In this document: positions 1 through 9,620 of the stretch, piece by piece | Numbering within the stretch: the stretch's first letter is position 1 | Layout of the letters: each line of letters opens with the position of its first letter | NCBI RefSeq assembly: GCF_000785435.2 | Contig: NZ_JTDB02000002.1 | Coordinates: 510,543-574,542 of the forward strand | Length of the DNA: 64,000 nt | Reading direction: 5' to 3' | Source: Paraburkholderia sacchari | GTDB lineage: Bacteria > Pseudomonadota > Gammaproteobacteria > Burkholderiales > Burkholderiaceae | Notes under the pieces: model-generated | The model's database searches: none | Seen by the model: the letters and a program-made list of their open reading frames with translations, nothing else | What the model was told of the DNA's origin: nothing | Made by a program: the position numbers and the translations under genes

Positions 1-237
1 AGGCTGCTTCTGCTCGAGTTCGGCCACGCGGCGCTCGAGTTCTTCGAGGCGCTGACGCGTGCGCACCAGCACTTGCGTCTGCGCGTCGAACTCTTCGCGC
101 GTGACGAGATCGAGCTTCGAAAAGCCTTGCGAGAGCATGGCGCGCACATTGCGCTCGACGTCGCGCGCCGGCGAGTTCTTCAGAAGCTCGCCCATCTTCG
201 ATTGCAGATCGTTGAATACGTCGTTTGGCTGTTTCAT
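1..237 (-). CDS. ubiK: UbiK family accessory factor (partial, C-terminus off the left edge)
   Basis: Small coiled-coil protein of the UbiK (YqiC/BMFP) family, an accessory factor for aerobic ubiquinone biosynthesis in the Ubi complex. Reading the minus strand from the ATG at 237, the product begins MKQPNDVFNDLQSKMGELL, continues through a segment with DVERNVRAMLSQGFSKLDLV, and ends in a leucine/glutamate-rich coiled coil that runs off the window after 79 codons. Family members are about 80-110 residues, so only the extreme C-terminus is missing. It is divergent from glnK. Recognition is from the characteristic N-terminal helix and coiled coil. Confidence 0.85.
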   Translation of the reverse strand, partial: MKQPNDVFNDLQSKMGELLKNSPARDVERNVRAMLSQGFSKLDLVTREEFDAQTQVLVRTRQRLEELERRVAELEQKQP

Positions 238-1062
<825 letters not shown>

Positions 1063-1112
1063 GAACCCAATAAAGTCCTTGTGACAGACGAGAGAGACTA
1101 GAGGAAACCGAG

Positions 1113-2606
1113 ATGCGCAAACTTTTGATGTCCCTGCTGATGGCCGGCTCGCTGCTGGCCGGCGGCATCGGCGCCGCACTGGCCGACGATGCGTCCGCAC
1201 CCACCGCTGCTTCCGCACCGGCAGCATCGGCTCCCGCTGCCACCGCGCCCGACGCATCGGCTCCGGCCGCATCGGCTCCGGCGGCCGTAGCCGCTTCCGC
1301 CCCTGCCGCAAGCGCGCCAGCCGACGCTTCGGCCGCCGCAGCAGCCGCGCCCGCGGCTCCGACCGCGCCGTTCTCGGTCGATTCGTCGAAGATCAACTCG
1401 GGCGACACCGCGTGGATGCTCACGTCCACCGCGCTCGTCCTGTTCATGACGATTCCGGGTCTCGCGCTCTTCTACGGCGGCATGGTCCGCAAGAAGAACG
1501 TTCTCGCGACGCTCATGCAGAGCTTCGCGATCACCTGCGTCGTGACGGTGATCTGGACGGTGGTGGGCTATACCCTTGCGTTCACGCCGGGCAACGCGTT
1601 CATCGGCGGCTTCTCGCGCATCTTCCTCGAAGGCATGAACTACATCAAGGGCGACAAGGCGACGACGCTCACCGTGAGCCACCTCGCGCCGACCATCCCC
1701 GAAACCGTGTACTTCGTCTATCAAATGACGTTCGCGATCATCACGCCGGCGCTCATCACCGGCGCGTTCGCCGACCGCATGAAGTTCTCGGCGATGCTCG
1801 TGTTCATGTCGCTGTGGTCGATCATCGTCTACGCGCCGATCGCGCACATCGTGTGGGAGCCGACGGGCTGGCTCGCGAGCGCAGGCATTCTCGACTTCGC
1901 GGGCGGCACGGTGGTGCACATCAACGCTGGCATCGCGGGCCTCGTGTGCTGCATCGTGCTCGGCAAGCGCGTGGGCTATGGCCGCGAAGCCATGGCGCCG
2001 CATAACCTCGTGCTCACGCTGATCGGCGCGGCCATGCTGTGGGTGGGCTGGTTCGGCTTCAACGCGGGCTCGGCGGTCGCCGCCGACGGCCGTGCCGGCT
2101 TCGCGATGCTTACGACGCAAGTGGCGACCGCCTGCGCGGCGCTCGGCTGGATGTTCGCGGAGTGGATTGCCAAGGGCAAGCCCTCGGTGCTCGGCATCGC
2201 TTCGGGCGCGGTGGCGGGGCTCGTGGCCGTGACGCCGGCATCGGGCTTCGTCGGCGTGATGGGCGCGATCGTGATCGGCGTGGTGGCGGGCGTGGTCTGC
2301 TTCTGGTCGGCTACCTGGCTCAAGCACAAGTTCAACTACGACGACTCGCTCGACGCGTTCGGCGTCCATGGCGTGGGCGGCATCATCGGTGCGCTCCTGA
2401 CCGGCGTGTTCGCGGTGAAGGACATCGGCGGCGCGGACGGCAGCCTCATCCTCCAGGCCAAGGGCGTGCTCACGACCCTCGTCTACAGCGGCGTGGTGAG
2501 CTTCGTCCTGCTCAAGGTGATCGACATGGTGATGGGCCTGCGCGTGAGCGAAGAAGAAGAGCGCGAGGGCCTCGACGTGGTCCTGCACGGCGAACGCGTG
2601 GAATGA
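1113..2606 (+). CDS. amtB: Ammonium transporter AmtB
   Basis: 497-residue Amt/Mep/Rh-family inner-membrane ammonium channel. Residues 1-24 look like a cleaved signal peptide. Residues 25-87 form an Ala/Ser/Pro low-complexity linker that is longer than in typical AmtB. The channel core begins near residue 95 with multiple membrane helices and includes the two conserved pore-histidine contexts (HINAGIAGLVC and DAFGVHGVGG). The start at 1113 follows GAGGAAACCGAG. It lies 50 nt behind glnK in the same operon, so GlnK is the expected regulator of the channel. A strong terminator follows at 2688-2717. Confidence 0.95.
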   Translation: MRKLLMSLLMAGSLLAGGIGAALADDASAPTAASAPAASAPAATAPDASAPAASAPAAVAASAPAASAPADASAAAAAAPAAPTAPFSVDSSKINSGDTAWMLTSTALVLFMTIPGLALFYGGMVRKKNVLATLMQSFAITCVVTVIWTVVGYTLAFTPGNAFIGGFSRIFLEGMNYIKGDKATTLTVSHLAPTIPETVYFVYQMTFAIITPALITGAFADRMKFSAMLVFMSLWSIIVYAPIAHIVWEPTGWLASAGILDFAGGTVVHINAGIAGLVCCIVLGKRVGYGREAMAPHNLVLTLIGAAMLWVGWFGFNAGSAVAADGRAGFAMLTTQVATACAALGWMFAEWIAKGKPSVLGIASGAVAGLVAVTPASGFVGVMGAIVIGVVAGVVCFWSATWLKHKFNYDDSLDAFGVHGVGGIIGALLTGVFAVKDIGGADGSLILQAKGVLTTLVYSGVVSFVLLKVIDMVMGLRVSEEEEREGLDVVLHGERVE

Positions 2607-2973
2607 GCCACGCAGGCTTGAATCCAGATTTGGATCAGTAGGCAGCAGTAACGAGTAGCAAGCAGGCAGTACGGAGTGCAGCGACTTGGGCCCGCCTTCA
2701 CACGGCGGGCCCTTTTTCTTTTCTGGGCGCAGACAACGCGAGGAGGGAATAACCCCGAATTCCTCTACGTTAGGGTTAGTGTCCCTTCTTTTCGTGGGGC
2801 TCCATTGCGCCGGACCATGCTCGCGGTCCAGAATGGATATTCGGGGTGGATGATCGGGCGTCGATAACCCTATGGCATGTAAGGGAAAAGCTGTCTTGCA
2901 ACCGCTGCAATCGTCCCCAGATAAGCTCCCGATTTCCTACCCTCAATCAGCTTTTGTCCGCGAGTATTACCTT
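2607..2973 (+). other. Intergenic region amtB - gshA
   Basis: Contains the amtB terminator at 2688-2717. The remaining roughly 250 bases before gshA include an in-frame upstream ATG at 2872 that would add 34 residues to GshA. I see no convincing promoter or further gene. Confidence 0.4.
2688..2717 (+). terminator. Rho-independent terminator of glnK-amtB
   Basis: Stem GGGCCCGCC (2688-2696), 7-nt loop, stem GGCGGGCCC (2704-2712), followed by TTTTT. A textbook intrinsic terminator 80 nt after the amtB stop. Confidence 0.9.
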
Positions 2974-4263
2974 ATGGTCCCGCATCTGGTTACGGCGTTG
3001 AACGGTCCGCTTCTCGAACTCGAGCAGCGCATCCTCGACGCGACGCCGTCCATCGAGCGCTGGTTCCGCCTCGAATGGCAGGAGCACACGCCGCCGTTCT
3101 ATTGTTCGGTGGACCTGCGCAACGCCGGCTTCAAGCTCGCGCCGGTCGACACCAATCTCTTTCCCGGCGCCTTCAACTGCCTGCCGCAGGAAGTGCTGCC
3201 GCTCGCCGTGCAGGCCGCCATGGCGGCCATCGAAAAGATCTGCCCGGACGCCAAGAACCTGCTGGTGATTCCCGAGATGCACACGCGCAACGCGTTCTAT
3301 CTGGAGAACGTCGCGCGCCTTGCCACGATCATGCGCCAGGCGGGCCTTAACGTGCGCTTCGGCACGCTCGACGAAACCATCGCCGGTCCGGTCACGATCT
3401 CGCTCGCGGACGGCCAGAAGATCGTGCTCGAGCCGCTCGAGCGCTCGCAGCGGCGCTTGGGTCTGAAGAACTTCGATCCGTGCTCGATCCTGCTGAACAA
3501 CGATCTGTCCGGCGGCATTCCGCCGGTGCTGGAGAACCTGCACGAGCAATATCTGCTGCCGCCGCTGCACGCGGGCTGGGCGGTGCGCCGCAAGTCCACG
3601 CATTTCTCCTGCTATGACGACGTGGCGAAGAAGTTCGCGAAGATGGTGGGCGTGGACCCGTGGATGATCAATCCGTACTTCGCGCACGTCGAAGGCGTCG
3701 ATTTCGAGGCGCGTACCGGCGAGGAGAAGCTGGCGGCGTCCATCGACGCGGTGCTCAAGAAGATTGCGAAGAAGTATCGCGAGTACGGCATCACCGAAAA
3801 GCCCTACGTGGTGATCAAGTCCGACGCCGGCACAGACGGCCGCGGCGTGATGACGGTGCACGACGCCTCCGAGGTCGCCGCGCTCACCAAGCGCGAACGT
3901 GCGAAGATGTCGGCCACGAAGGACGGGCTCGAAGTGCGCGACGTGATCGTGCAGGAAGGGGTCTACACGTTCGAGCATATCGGCGACGAAGTGGCCGAGC
4001 CGGTCGTCTACATGATCGACCGCTACGTGGTGGGCGGCTTCTACCGCGCGCACGGCAGCCGCGAGCGCGACCAGAATCTGAACGCGCCGGGCATGCACTA
4101 CGTGCCGCTCGGCTTCGAGCATACAGCGCTGCCCGACACGCGCGCGAAGCCCGGCGCGGCGCCGCCCAACCGCTTCTACATGTACGGCGTGGTGGCGCGT
4201 CTGGGCTTGCTGGCGGCGTCGGTCGAGCTGGAGAAGACCGATCCCGAGGCGATCCAGGTATAG
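2974..4263 (+). CDS. gshA: Glutamate-cysteine ligase (betaproteobacterial type)
   Basis: 429-residue ligase that joins glutamate and cysteine, the first step of glutathione synthesis. It belongs to the distinct ATP-grasp-like GshA family of betaproteobacteria (about 430 residues), not the E. coli type; visible landmarks are PVDTNLFPGAFNCL, MHTRNAFYLENVARL and VIKSDAGTDGRGVMTV. The start at 2974 gives the family N-terminus MVPHLVTALNGPLLELE; the upstream in-frame ATG at 2872 adds non-conserved residues. gshB follows after 134 nt, which includes a GC hairpin at 4321-4339. The stop codon lies inside a 10-bp tandem repeat (see findings). Confidence 0.93.
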   Translation: MVPHLVTALNGPLLELEQRILDATPSIERWFRLEWQEHTPPFYCSVDLRNAGFKLAPVDTNLFPGAFNCLPQEVLPLAVQAAMAAIEKICPDAKNLLVIPEMHTRNAFYLENVARLATIMRQAGLNVRFGTLDETIAGPVTISLADGQKIVLEPLERSQRRLGLKNFDPCSILLNNDLSGGIPPVLENLHEQYLLPPLHAGWAVRRKSTHFSCYDDVAKKFAKMVGVDPWMINPYFAHVEGVDFEARTGEEKLAASIDAVLKKIAKKYREYGITEKPYVVIKSDAGTDGRGVMTVHDASEVAALTKRERAKMSATKDGLEVRDVIVQEGVYTFEHIGDEVAEPVVYMIDRYVVGGFYRAHGSRERDQNLNAPGMHYVPLGFEHTALPDTRAKPGAAPPNRFYMYGVVARLGLLAASVELEKTDPEAIQV

Positions 4264-4279
4264 CCAGGTATAGCCAGGT
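4254..4279 (+). repeat. 10-bp tandem repeat over the gshA stop codon
   Basis: CCAGGTATAG occurs at 4254-4263 and 4264-4273, with a partial third copy (CCAGGT) at 4274-4279. The gshA TAG stop is the last three bases of copy one, so the extra copies fall in the 3' untranslated region. Confidence 0.8.
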
Positions 4280-4397
4280 TCGAGCCTCGCGACCGTCGTT
4301 TTTCGGAAAATTCAACGCAGCGCCCGCCCCGAGCGGGCGTTGCCGTCATAACACCCCGCACAAAGCGGACACCAGGCAGGGACAAGGCAGAGACGAT

Positions 4398-5351
4398 ATG
4401 GACATTCTCTTCATCGCCGATCCGCTCGAGCGGTTCAAGATCTACAAGGACTCGACCTACGCGATGATGGCTGAGGCCGCAAAGCGCGGCCATACGCTGT
4501 TTGCGTGCGAGCCCCAGCATCTGGCATGGGTGAACGGCCAGGTCGAAGCCGACGTGCGGCGCTTCGAGATCGTCGGCGACACGGCGGACCTGCATCGCGA
4601 AACCTGGTTCAAGGCCACGCCGGATGAGCGCGCGCTCACCGGCTTCGATGCGGTCATCATGCGCAAGGACCCGCCGTTCGACATGGAGTATGTGACCTCC
4701 ACGTGGCTCCTCGAAATCGCCGAGCGCGCGGGCGCAAAGATCTTCAACAAGCCGCAATCGATTCGCGATCACTCGGAAAAGCTCGCCATCGGCGAGTTTG
4801 CGCAGTTCGTTGCGCCCACGCTCGTCACGCGCAGCGCGGCGCGCCTGCGCAAGTTCCACGAAGAGCACCAGGACGTGATCCTGAAGCCGCTCGACGGCAT
4901 GGGCGGCATGGGCGTGTTCCGCGTGAAGGCGGACGGCATGAACCTTGGCTCGATCATCGAGATGCTGAGCCACGACGGCGCGCGCAGCGTGATGGCGCAG
5001 AAGTTCATCCCCGAGATCAAGGCCGGCGACAAGCGCATTCTGCTGATCGGCGGCGAGCCGGTGCCGTATTCGCTCGCGCGCATTCCGCAGGGCAACGAGG
5101 TGCGCGGCAACCTCGCAGCGGGCGGCCTGGGCGTTGCGCAGCCGCTCACCGCGCGCGACATGGAGATCGCGAAGGCGCTCGGCCCGACGCTCGCAGCACG
5201 CGGCCTGCTGCTCGTGGGGTTGGATGCGATCGGCGACTGGCTCACCGAGGTCAACGTGACGAGCCCGACCTGCTTTCGCGAAATCATGGAGCAGACCGGC
5301 TTCGACGTAGCGGCGATGTTCGTCGACGCGCTGGAGCGCGCGGCGGCTTGA
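4398..5351 (+). CDS. gshB: Glutathione synthetase
   Basis: 317-residue ATP-grasp ligase that adds glycine to gamma-glutamylcysteine, completing glutathione. The N-terminal GshB fold (MDILFIADPLERFKIYKDST), the MRKDPPFDMEY motif, the glycine-rich ATP-grasp loop KPLDGMGGMGVFRV and the metal/phosphate-binding end VNVTSPTCFREI are all present; length is normal. The ATG at 4398 is the family start. It sits directly downstream of gshA, so both steps of glutathione synthesis are adjacent. Confidence 0.95.
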   Translation: MDILFIADPLERFKIYKDSTYAMMAEAAKRGHTLFACEPQHLAWVNGQVEADVRRFEIVGDTADLHRETWFKATPDERALTGFDAVIMRKDPPFDMEYVTSTWLLEIAERAGAKIFNKPQSIRDHSEKLAIGEFAQFVAPTLVTRSAARLRKFHEEHQDVILKPLDGMGGMGVFRVKADGMNLGSIIEMLSHDGARSVMAQKFIPEIKAGDKRILLIGGEPVPYSLARIPQGNEVRGNLAAGGLGVAQPLTARDMEIAKALGPTLAARGLLLVGLDAIGDWLTEVNVTSPTCFREIMEQTGFDVAAMFVDALERAAA

Positions 5352-5455
5352 TTCCCGGCGCGGCGGCGGCATCTACTCTGTGCGGGCTGCGCTGCCCGCG
5401 TGGCCGGGGTGTCCGGCGCGGGCATTTCACGACGCAAAACTACAAGCAAAACAGC

Positions 5456-5486
5456 TTGGTGTGCGCGAAAATGACCCTGTTACAAT
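5456..5486 (+). promoter_or_regulatory. Possible sigma-70 promoter of the PTS operon
   Basis: TTGGTG at 5456-5461 and TACAAT at 5481-5486 with a 19-bp spacer. The -10 is good but the spacing is long, so this is only a candidate. It would give a leader of about 255 nt before the EIIA gene. Confidence 0.35.
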
Positions 5487-5712
5487 GCGCGAGCCTGCGT
5501 TTCGCGGCGGATTGTCCGGTGTGTCTTGAGGTGTGCTTCAAGGCGCGTCAGGGCTGCCGCGCGGCGTGTGTTCCGACCCCGCTGGCTCACGGCTGGCCGC
5601 GGGATCGGCGCTGCTGGGACCGTCCCGGCATCAACTGAAGCCGTTATAGGCAGTCAGGCTGAAATATGAACTACCCCCAACGCGCTCTGCAGTCGCTGTC
5701 CCCCGAGGGGGC

Positions 5713-5747
5713 GTCAGTACTCTTGGGGCGGCCCGGCGAGTACTGAC
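5713..5747 (+). promoter_or_regulatory. Perfect stem-loop abutting the PTS EIIA start codon
   Basis: GTCAGTACTC (5713-5722) and GAGTACTGAC (5738-5747) are perfect reverse complements around a 15-nt G/C-rich loop. The 3' arm ends at the base before the ATG at 5748, and the only purine-rich ribosome-binding candidate (GAG at 5738-5740) lies inside the stem, so translation initiation could be controlled by folding. Confidence 0.6.
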
Positions 5748-6284
5748 ATGGCAGGAATTCTGATCATCGCCCACGCACCACTCGCCACCGCGCTGCGCGA
5801 GTGCATCGCTCATATCTATGGCGGCTGTCCGGCGCGCATTGGCGCGCTTGACGTATTGCCCGACAGCGACCCCGTCGAGGTGGTTGCGCAGGCGACGGCC
5901 GAAATCGAGCGTCTGCGCGAGGACAACGGCGCGCTCGTGCTCACCGACATGTTTGGCGCCACGCCTTCGAATATCGCTGCCCGGCTTGCTACCGTGCCAC
6001 AGGTGCGCGTGCTGGCTGGCGTCAACCTGCCGATGCTCGTGCGCGCCGTATGCTACCGCACGACGTCGCTCGATATGCTGGTCGAAAAAGCGCTGGCAGG
6101 CGCGAGCAAGGGCATTCAGGCGATCGGACCGGGTACGCCGGCGCCCGAATACGGCTGCTCGCCCACGCCATGCGCCGAGGCTGCCGCCGATGCGGCGGAG
6201 CAGGCCGCCGCGGGCGCAACGGATAACGTCAAAGCGGCAAGCGGCCTTTCAGCCGGAGTCTTGAAGCCTGCCGGCGCGACCTGA
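5748..6284 (+). CDS. PTS EIIA component, mannose/sorbose type
   Basis: 178-residue cytoplasmic EIIA of the PTS mannose family. The phosphorylatable histidine is His9 in MAGILIIAHAPLA, and VLTDMFGATPSNIAARL is the family signature. The domain ends around residue 125; beyond it is an Ala-rich tail with two cysteines that is not part of the fold. It heads the EIIA-HPr-EI cluster with no EIIB/C/D permease, a layout known in betaproteobacteria and generally read as regulatory. No good Shine-Dalgarno is visible; a perfect hairpin ends at the start codon. Confidence 0.88.
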   Translation: MAGILIIAHAPLATALRECIAHIYGGCPARIGALDVLPDSDPVEVVAQATAEIERLREDNGALVLTDMFGATPSNIAARLATVPQVRVLAGVNLPMLVRAVCYRTTSLDMLVEKALAGASKGIQAIGPGTPAPEYGCSPTPCAEAAADAAEQAAAGATDNVKAASGLSAGVLKPAGAT

Positions 6285-6421
6285 TCGGGCAATCGGCCTG
6301 GCTGCCAGCCAGATAACCGGACTGCCGGTTTGCCGGGGGCGCCAACTGCGCGGACAACCCGCGCGAGCGACGCACAATCACCAAGCATTACATCACCACA
6401 TAGCGCCTGGATCGACGAACT

Positions 6422-6691
6422 ATGCTGCAACAAGAAACGACCATCGTGAACAAACTCGGCCTGCATGCACGCGCATCGGCGAAGCTGACGCAACTGGCCG
6501 GCAACTATCAGTCGGAAATCTGGATGAGCCGCAACGGGCGCCGGATCAACGCCAAGAGCATCATGGGCGTGATGATGCTGGCGGCAGGCATCGGCAGCAC
6601 GGTGGTGATCGAAACCGAAGGCCCGGACGAAGCCGATGCCATGGACGCAATGCTCAAGCTCATCGCCGACAAGTTCGGCGAAGGCCAGTGA
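6422..6691 (+). CDS. ptsH: HPr phosphocarrier protein
   Basis: 89-residue HPr. The EI-dependent phosphorylation site is His15 in LGLHARASAKL, and the HPr-kinase site is Ser46 in KSIMGVMML, both intact. Retention of Ser46 fits with the HPr kinase/phosphorylase gene at the right end of the window. It carries phosphate from enzyme I to the EIIA encoded just upstream. It lies 137 nt after the EIIA gene and is followed by an intrinsic terminator before ptsI, which suggests differential expression within the cluster. Confidence 0.95.
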   Translation: MLQQETTIVNKLGLHARASAKLTQLAGNYQSEIWMSRNGRRINAKSIMGVMMLAAGIGSTVVIETEGPDEADAMDAMLKLIADKFGEGQ

Positions 6692-6785
6692 ATTTCACGC
6701 ATCGGCGAGCTATGCCGATGCGGCACTGGCCGCCGCTCTGACCATTGCCGGCAGTACTGACTGCCGCCACCCGCAACCTCCACGA

Positions 6786-6810
6786 CGCCGCGCTTGTTCG
6801 CGGCGTTTTT
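6786..6810 (+). terminator. Intrinsic terminator between ptsH and ptsI
   Basis: Stem CGCCGCG (6786-6792), loop CTTGTT, stem CGCGGCG (6799-6805), followed by TTTTT. Downstream at 6853-6858 is a TATAAT that could serve a separate ptsI promoter. Confidence 0.8.
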
Positions 6811-6927
6811 ATTGCTGGGCTGCGACACGCAACATCGGCGCGCTGCGGAATTTATAATGATCGCCGGGGTCAGAGAGAGCGCATTGCAGCGGTTTGCCGC
6901 AGCATCAAATAACCAGAGGAGGTGCGC

Positions 6928-8664
6928 GTGCCGTTCACGCTGCATGGGATTCCCGTATCACGCGGTATTGCCATCGGGCGAGCGTATCTGATCGCCCCGG
7001 CTGCGCTCGACGTCGACCACTATCTGATCGAGCTGCCGCAGATCGAAGGCGAAATCGAGCGCTTTCGCGCCGCGCTCGCGCTCGTCGAGCAGGAGCTCGA
7101 CACGCTGCGCGCCGACCTCGCCGCCGACGCGCCCACCGAAATGGGCGCCTTCATCGACGTGCACCTCATGATCCTGAAAGACGTCATGCTCGTTCAGGAG
7201 ACCATCGACCTCATCCGCACGCGCCGCTTCAATGTGGAGTGGGCGCTCACCGAGCAGCTCGAACGCCTCACGCGCCATTTCGACGAAGTCGAGGACGAAT
7301 ACCTGCGCGAGCGCAAAGCCGACATCGAGCAGGTGGCCGAGCGCGTGCTAAAGGCGCTCGCGGGCGCCTCGCCTGCGGCGCTGCACGGCGGTTGCGACGA
7401 GATGATCGTGGTCGCGCACGACATTGCGCCCGCCGACATGCTGCAGTTCAAGGGGCAGACGTTCCAGGGCTTCGTCACCGATCTGGGCGGGCGCACCTCG
7501 CATACGGCGATCGTTGCGCGCAGTCTCGGCATTCCGGCCGCGGTGGGCGTGCAGCAGGCGAGCGCGCTGATTCGCCAGGACGACCTCATCATTGTCGATG
7601 GCGACCACGGCGTCGTGATCGTCGACCCCGCGCCCATCGTGCTGGAGGAGTACACCTACCGGCAAAGCGAGATGGCGCTCGAGCGGCGCAAGCTGCAGCG
7701 CCTGAAGTTCTCGCCCACGCAAACACTGTGCGGCGCGAAGATCGAGCTCTACGCGAATATCGAGCTGCCCGAGGACGCGCAGGCGGCGCTCGACGCCGGC
7801 GCGACGGGCGTGGGCCTGTTCCGCACCGAGTTCCTGTTCATGAACCATAAGGACCGGTTGCCGGAGGAGGAGGAGCAGTTCGTCGCCTACCGCCGGGCGG
7901 TCGAGTTGATGAACGGGCTGCCCGTGACGATCCGCACGATCGACGTGGGCGCGGACAAGCCGCTCGACTCGATAGGCGGCGACGGCTACGAGACCGCCGC
8001 GAACCCGGCGCTTGGCCTGCGCGCGATCCGCTGGAGCCTTTCCGAGCCGCAGATGTTCCTCACGCAGTTGCGCGCGATCCTGCGCGCGTCGGTGTACGGC
8101 ACGGTCAAGATCCTGGTGCCGATGCTCGCGCACGCGCAGCAGATCGACCAGACGCTCGACCTCATTCGCGAGGCCAAGCGCCAGCTCGACGATGCGGGGC
8201 TCGCCTACGATCCGAACGTGCAGGTGGGCGCGATGATCGAGATTCCGGCGGCGGCGCTCGCGCTGCCGATGTTCCTGCGGCGTCTGGATTTCCTCTCGAT
8301 CGGCACCAACGACTTGATCCAGTACACGCTCGCGATCGACCGCGCCGACAATGCCGTGGCCGATCTCTACGACCCGCTGCATCCGGCTGTGCTGCAACTC
8401 ATTGCGCATACGCTGCGCGAGGCCAAGCGCGCGGGCGTGCCGGTTTCGGTGTGCGGGGAGATGGCCGGCGATCCGCAGCTCACGCGTCTGCTGCTCGGCA
8501 TGGGGCTCACCGAATTCTCGATGCACCCGAGCCAGTTGCTGGAGGTGAAGCAGGAGATCCTGCGCTCGCAGATCAAGGCGCTCGAGAAGCCGGTGGCCGA
8601 TGTGCTGGCCGCTTATGAGCCCGAGGAACTGCAGGCGGCGCTGGGGCGGCTCGCGCTCGCGTAA
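6928..8664 (+). CDS. ptsI: PTS enzyme I (phosphoenolpyruvate-protein phosphotransferase)
   Basis: 578-residue enzyme I that transfers phosphate from PEP to HPr. The phosphohistidine is His192 in GGRTSHTAIVARSLG; the PEP-binding barrel shows GVGLFRTEFLFM, GTNDLIQYTLAIDR and the catalytic cysteine at about residue 509 in VSVCGEMAGDP. I chose the GTG at 6928 because AGGAGG at 6917-6922 is correctly spaced for it; the GTG at 6922 overlaps that Shine-Dalgarno. It is the third gene of the EIIA-HPr-EI cluster. A second EI, fused to EIIA and HPr, is encoded at 33607-36246. Confidence 0.95.
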   Translation: MPFTLHGIPVSRGIAIGRAYLIAPAALDVDHYLIELPQIEGEIERFRAALALVEQELDTLRADLAADAPTEMGAFIDVHLMILKDVMLVQETIDLIRTRRFNVEWALTEQLERLTRHFDEVEDEYLRERKADIEQVAERVLKALAGASPAALHGGCDEMIVVAHDIAPADMLQFKGQTFQGFVTDLGGRTSHTAIVARSLGIPAAVGVQQASALIRQDDLIIVDGDHGVVIVDPAPIVLEEYTYRQSEMALERRKLQRLKFSPTQTLCGAKIELYANIELPEDAQAALDAGATGVGLFRTEFLFMNHKDRLPEEEEQFVAYRRAVELMNGLPVTIRTIDVGADKPLDSIGGDGYETAANPALGLRAIRWSLSEPQMFLTQLRAILRASVYGTVKILVPMLAHAQQIDQTLDLIREAKRQLDDAGLAYDPNVQVGAMIEIPAAALALPMFLRRLDFLSIGTNDLIQYTLAIDRADNAVADLYDPLHPAVLQLIAHTLREAKRAGVPVSVCGEMAGDPQLTRLLLGMGLTEFSMHPSQLLEVKQEILRSQIKALEKPVADVLAAYEPEELQAALGRLALA

Positions 8665-8705
8665 CGGGTGTTAGCGCTCGCGAGCAGCGTTGACGACAAG
8701 CGCGC

Positions 8706-9461
8706 TCAACCGTGGCGCTCGCCACACACCGGGCAATCGGGCTGGCGCGCGACACGCATCGTGTTCCATTCCATGCGCAGCGAGTCCAGCATCATCAGCC
8801 GGCCGACGAGCGGCGTGCCGATCTCGCCGATCACGCGCAGCGCCTCGGCGGCCTGCATCGTCCCGATGATCCCCACCGTGGGCGCAAAGACTCCCATCGT
8901 CGAGCACGCCACTTCCTCGAACGGCTGGTCCTCGGGGAATACGCACGCATAGCAGGGCGAGGCCGAGTCGCGGAAATCGAAGGTGCTGATCTGCCCGTCG
9001 AAGCGCAGCGCTGCGCCCGAGACGAGCGGCACGCGATGCTTCACGCACGCGCGGTTGATGGCATGGCGCGTGGCGAAGTTGTCGGTGCAATCGAGCACGA
9101 CGCTCGCGCCCGGCACATGCGCGTCAAGCCACGTATCGTCGATGCGCGCCTGCACGGCGTTGACCTTCACCTCGGGATTCAGACGCGCGATGGCGTCGCG
9201 GCCCGACTCGACCTTGGCGTGGCCCACCGAAGCCGTCTCGTGCATGATCTGCCGCTGCAGATTGGTGAGGTCGACGGTGTCGTTGTCGACGAGCGTGAGC
9301 GTGCCCACGCCCGAGGCCGCGAGATACATGGCCGCCGGCGAGCCGAGGCCGCCTGCGCCGATTACGAGCGCATGCGCGTCGAGAAAGCGCTGCTGCGCCT
9401 CGATGCCGATCTCGTCGACGAGGATATGGCGGGAATAGCGGAGGAGTTGGTCGTCGTTCAT
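8706..9461 (-). CDS. HesA/MoeB/ThiF family E1-like adenylyltransferase
   Basis: 251-residue E1-like enzyme that would adenylate the C-terminal glycine of a ubiquitin-like sulfur carrier (MoaD or ThiS). The nucleotide-binding GAGGLGSPAAMYLAASGVG, the DLTNLQRQ motif and a zinc-binding pair near the C-terminus (CPVCGERHG with the upstream CYAC) are present. There is no C-terminal rhodanese domain. The start MNDDQLLRYSRHI (9461) is typical; an alternative ATG at 9473 adds four residues. It is the last gene of the minus-strand set gpmA - ctpA - moeB/thiF. Molybdopterin versus thiamine role cannot be decided here. Confidence 0.88.
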   Translation of the reverse strand: MNDDQLLRYSRHILVDEIGIEAQQRFLDAHALVIGAGGLGSPAAMYLAASGVGTLTLVDNDTVDLTNLQRQIMHETASVGHAKVESGRDAIARLNPEVKVNAVQARIDDTWLDAHVPGASVVLDCTDNFATRHAINRACVKHRVPLVSGAALRFDGQISTFDFRDSASPCYACVFPEDQPFEEVACSTMGVFAPTVGIIGTMQAAEALRVIGEIGTPLVGRLMMLDSLRMEWNTMRVARQPDCPVCGERHG

Positions 9462-9620
9462 CGCGATGCGCACGGAGCTTGGGCGCTGCGATGGGCGGGG
9501 AGCCGCGACGCGCGCCGGGAGTACGGAAACATTATTGTACTGGCGCGGAGAGTTTCATCCTCGCGGCCCACGTTGCGAGGGCCGCGAGGCGGGTGATGCC
9601 GGATTGCGACAAACAGGGAG

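Larger units (their letters stand above)
5352..5747 (+). other. Intergenic region gshB - PTS EIIA with leader structures
   Basis: 396 bases without a gene. A possible promoter lies at 5456-5486 (TTGGTG and TACAAT, 19-bp spacer, so weak). Nearer the gene are a short hairpin CCCCC-GA-GGGGG around 5700-5712 and a perfect 10-bp inverted repeat at 5713-5747 that ends on the base before the EIIA start codon. The leader appears structured. Confidence 0.5.

Noticed and set aside
1098..2588. 496-codon minus-strand frame opposite amtB
   Set aside because: Antisense shadow of amtB; very His/Glu/Arg-rich and without domains.
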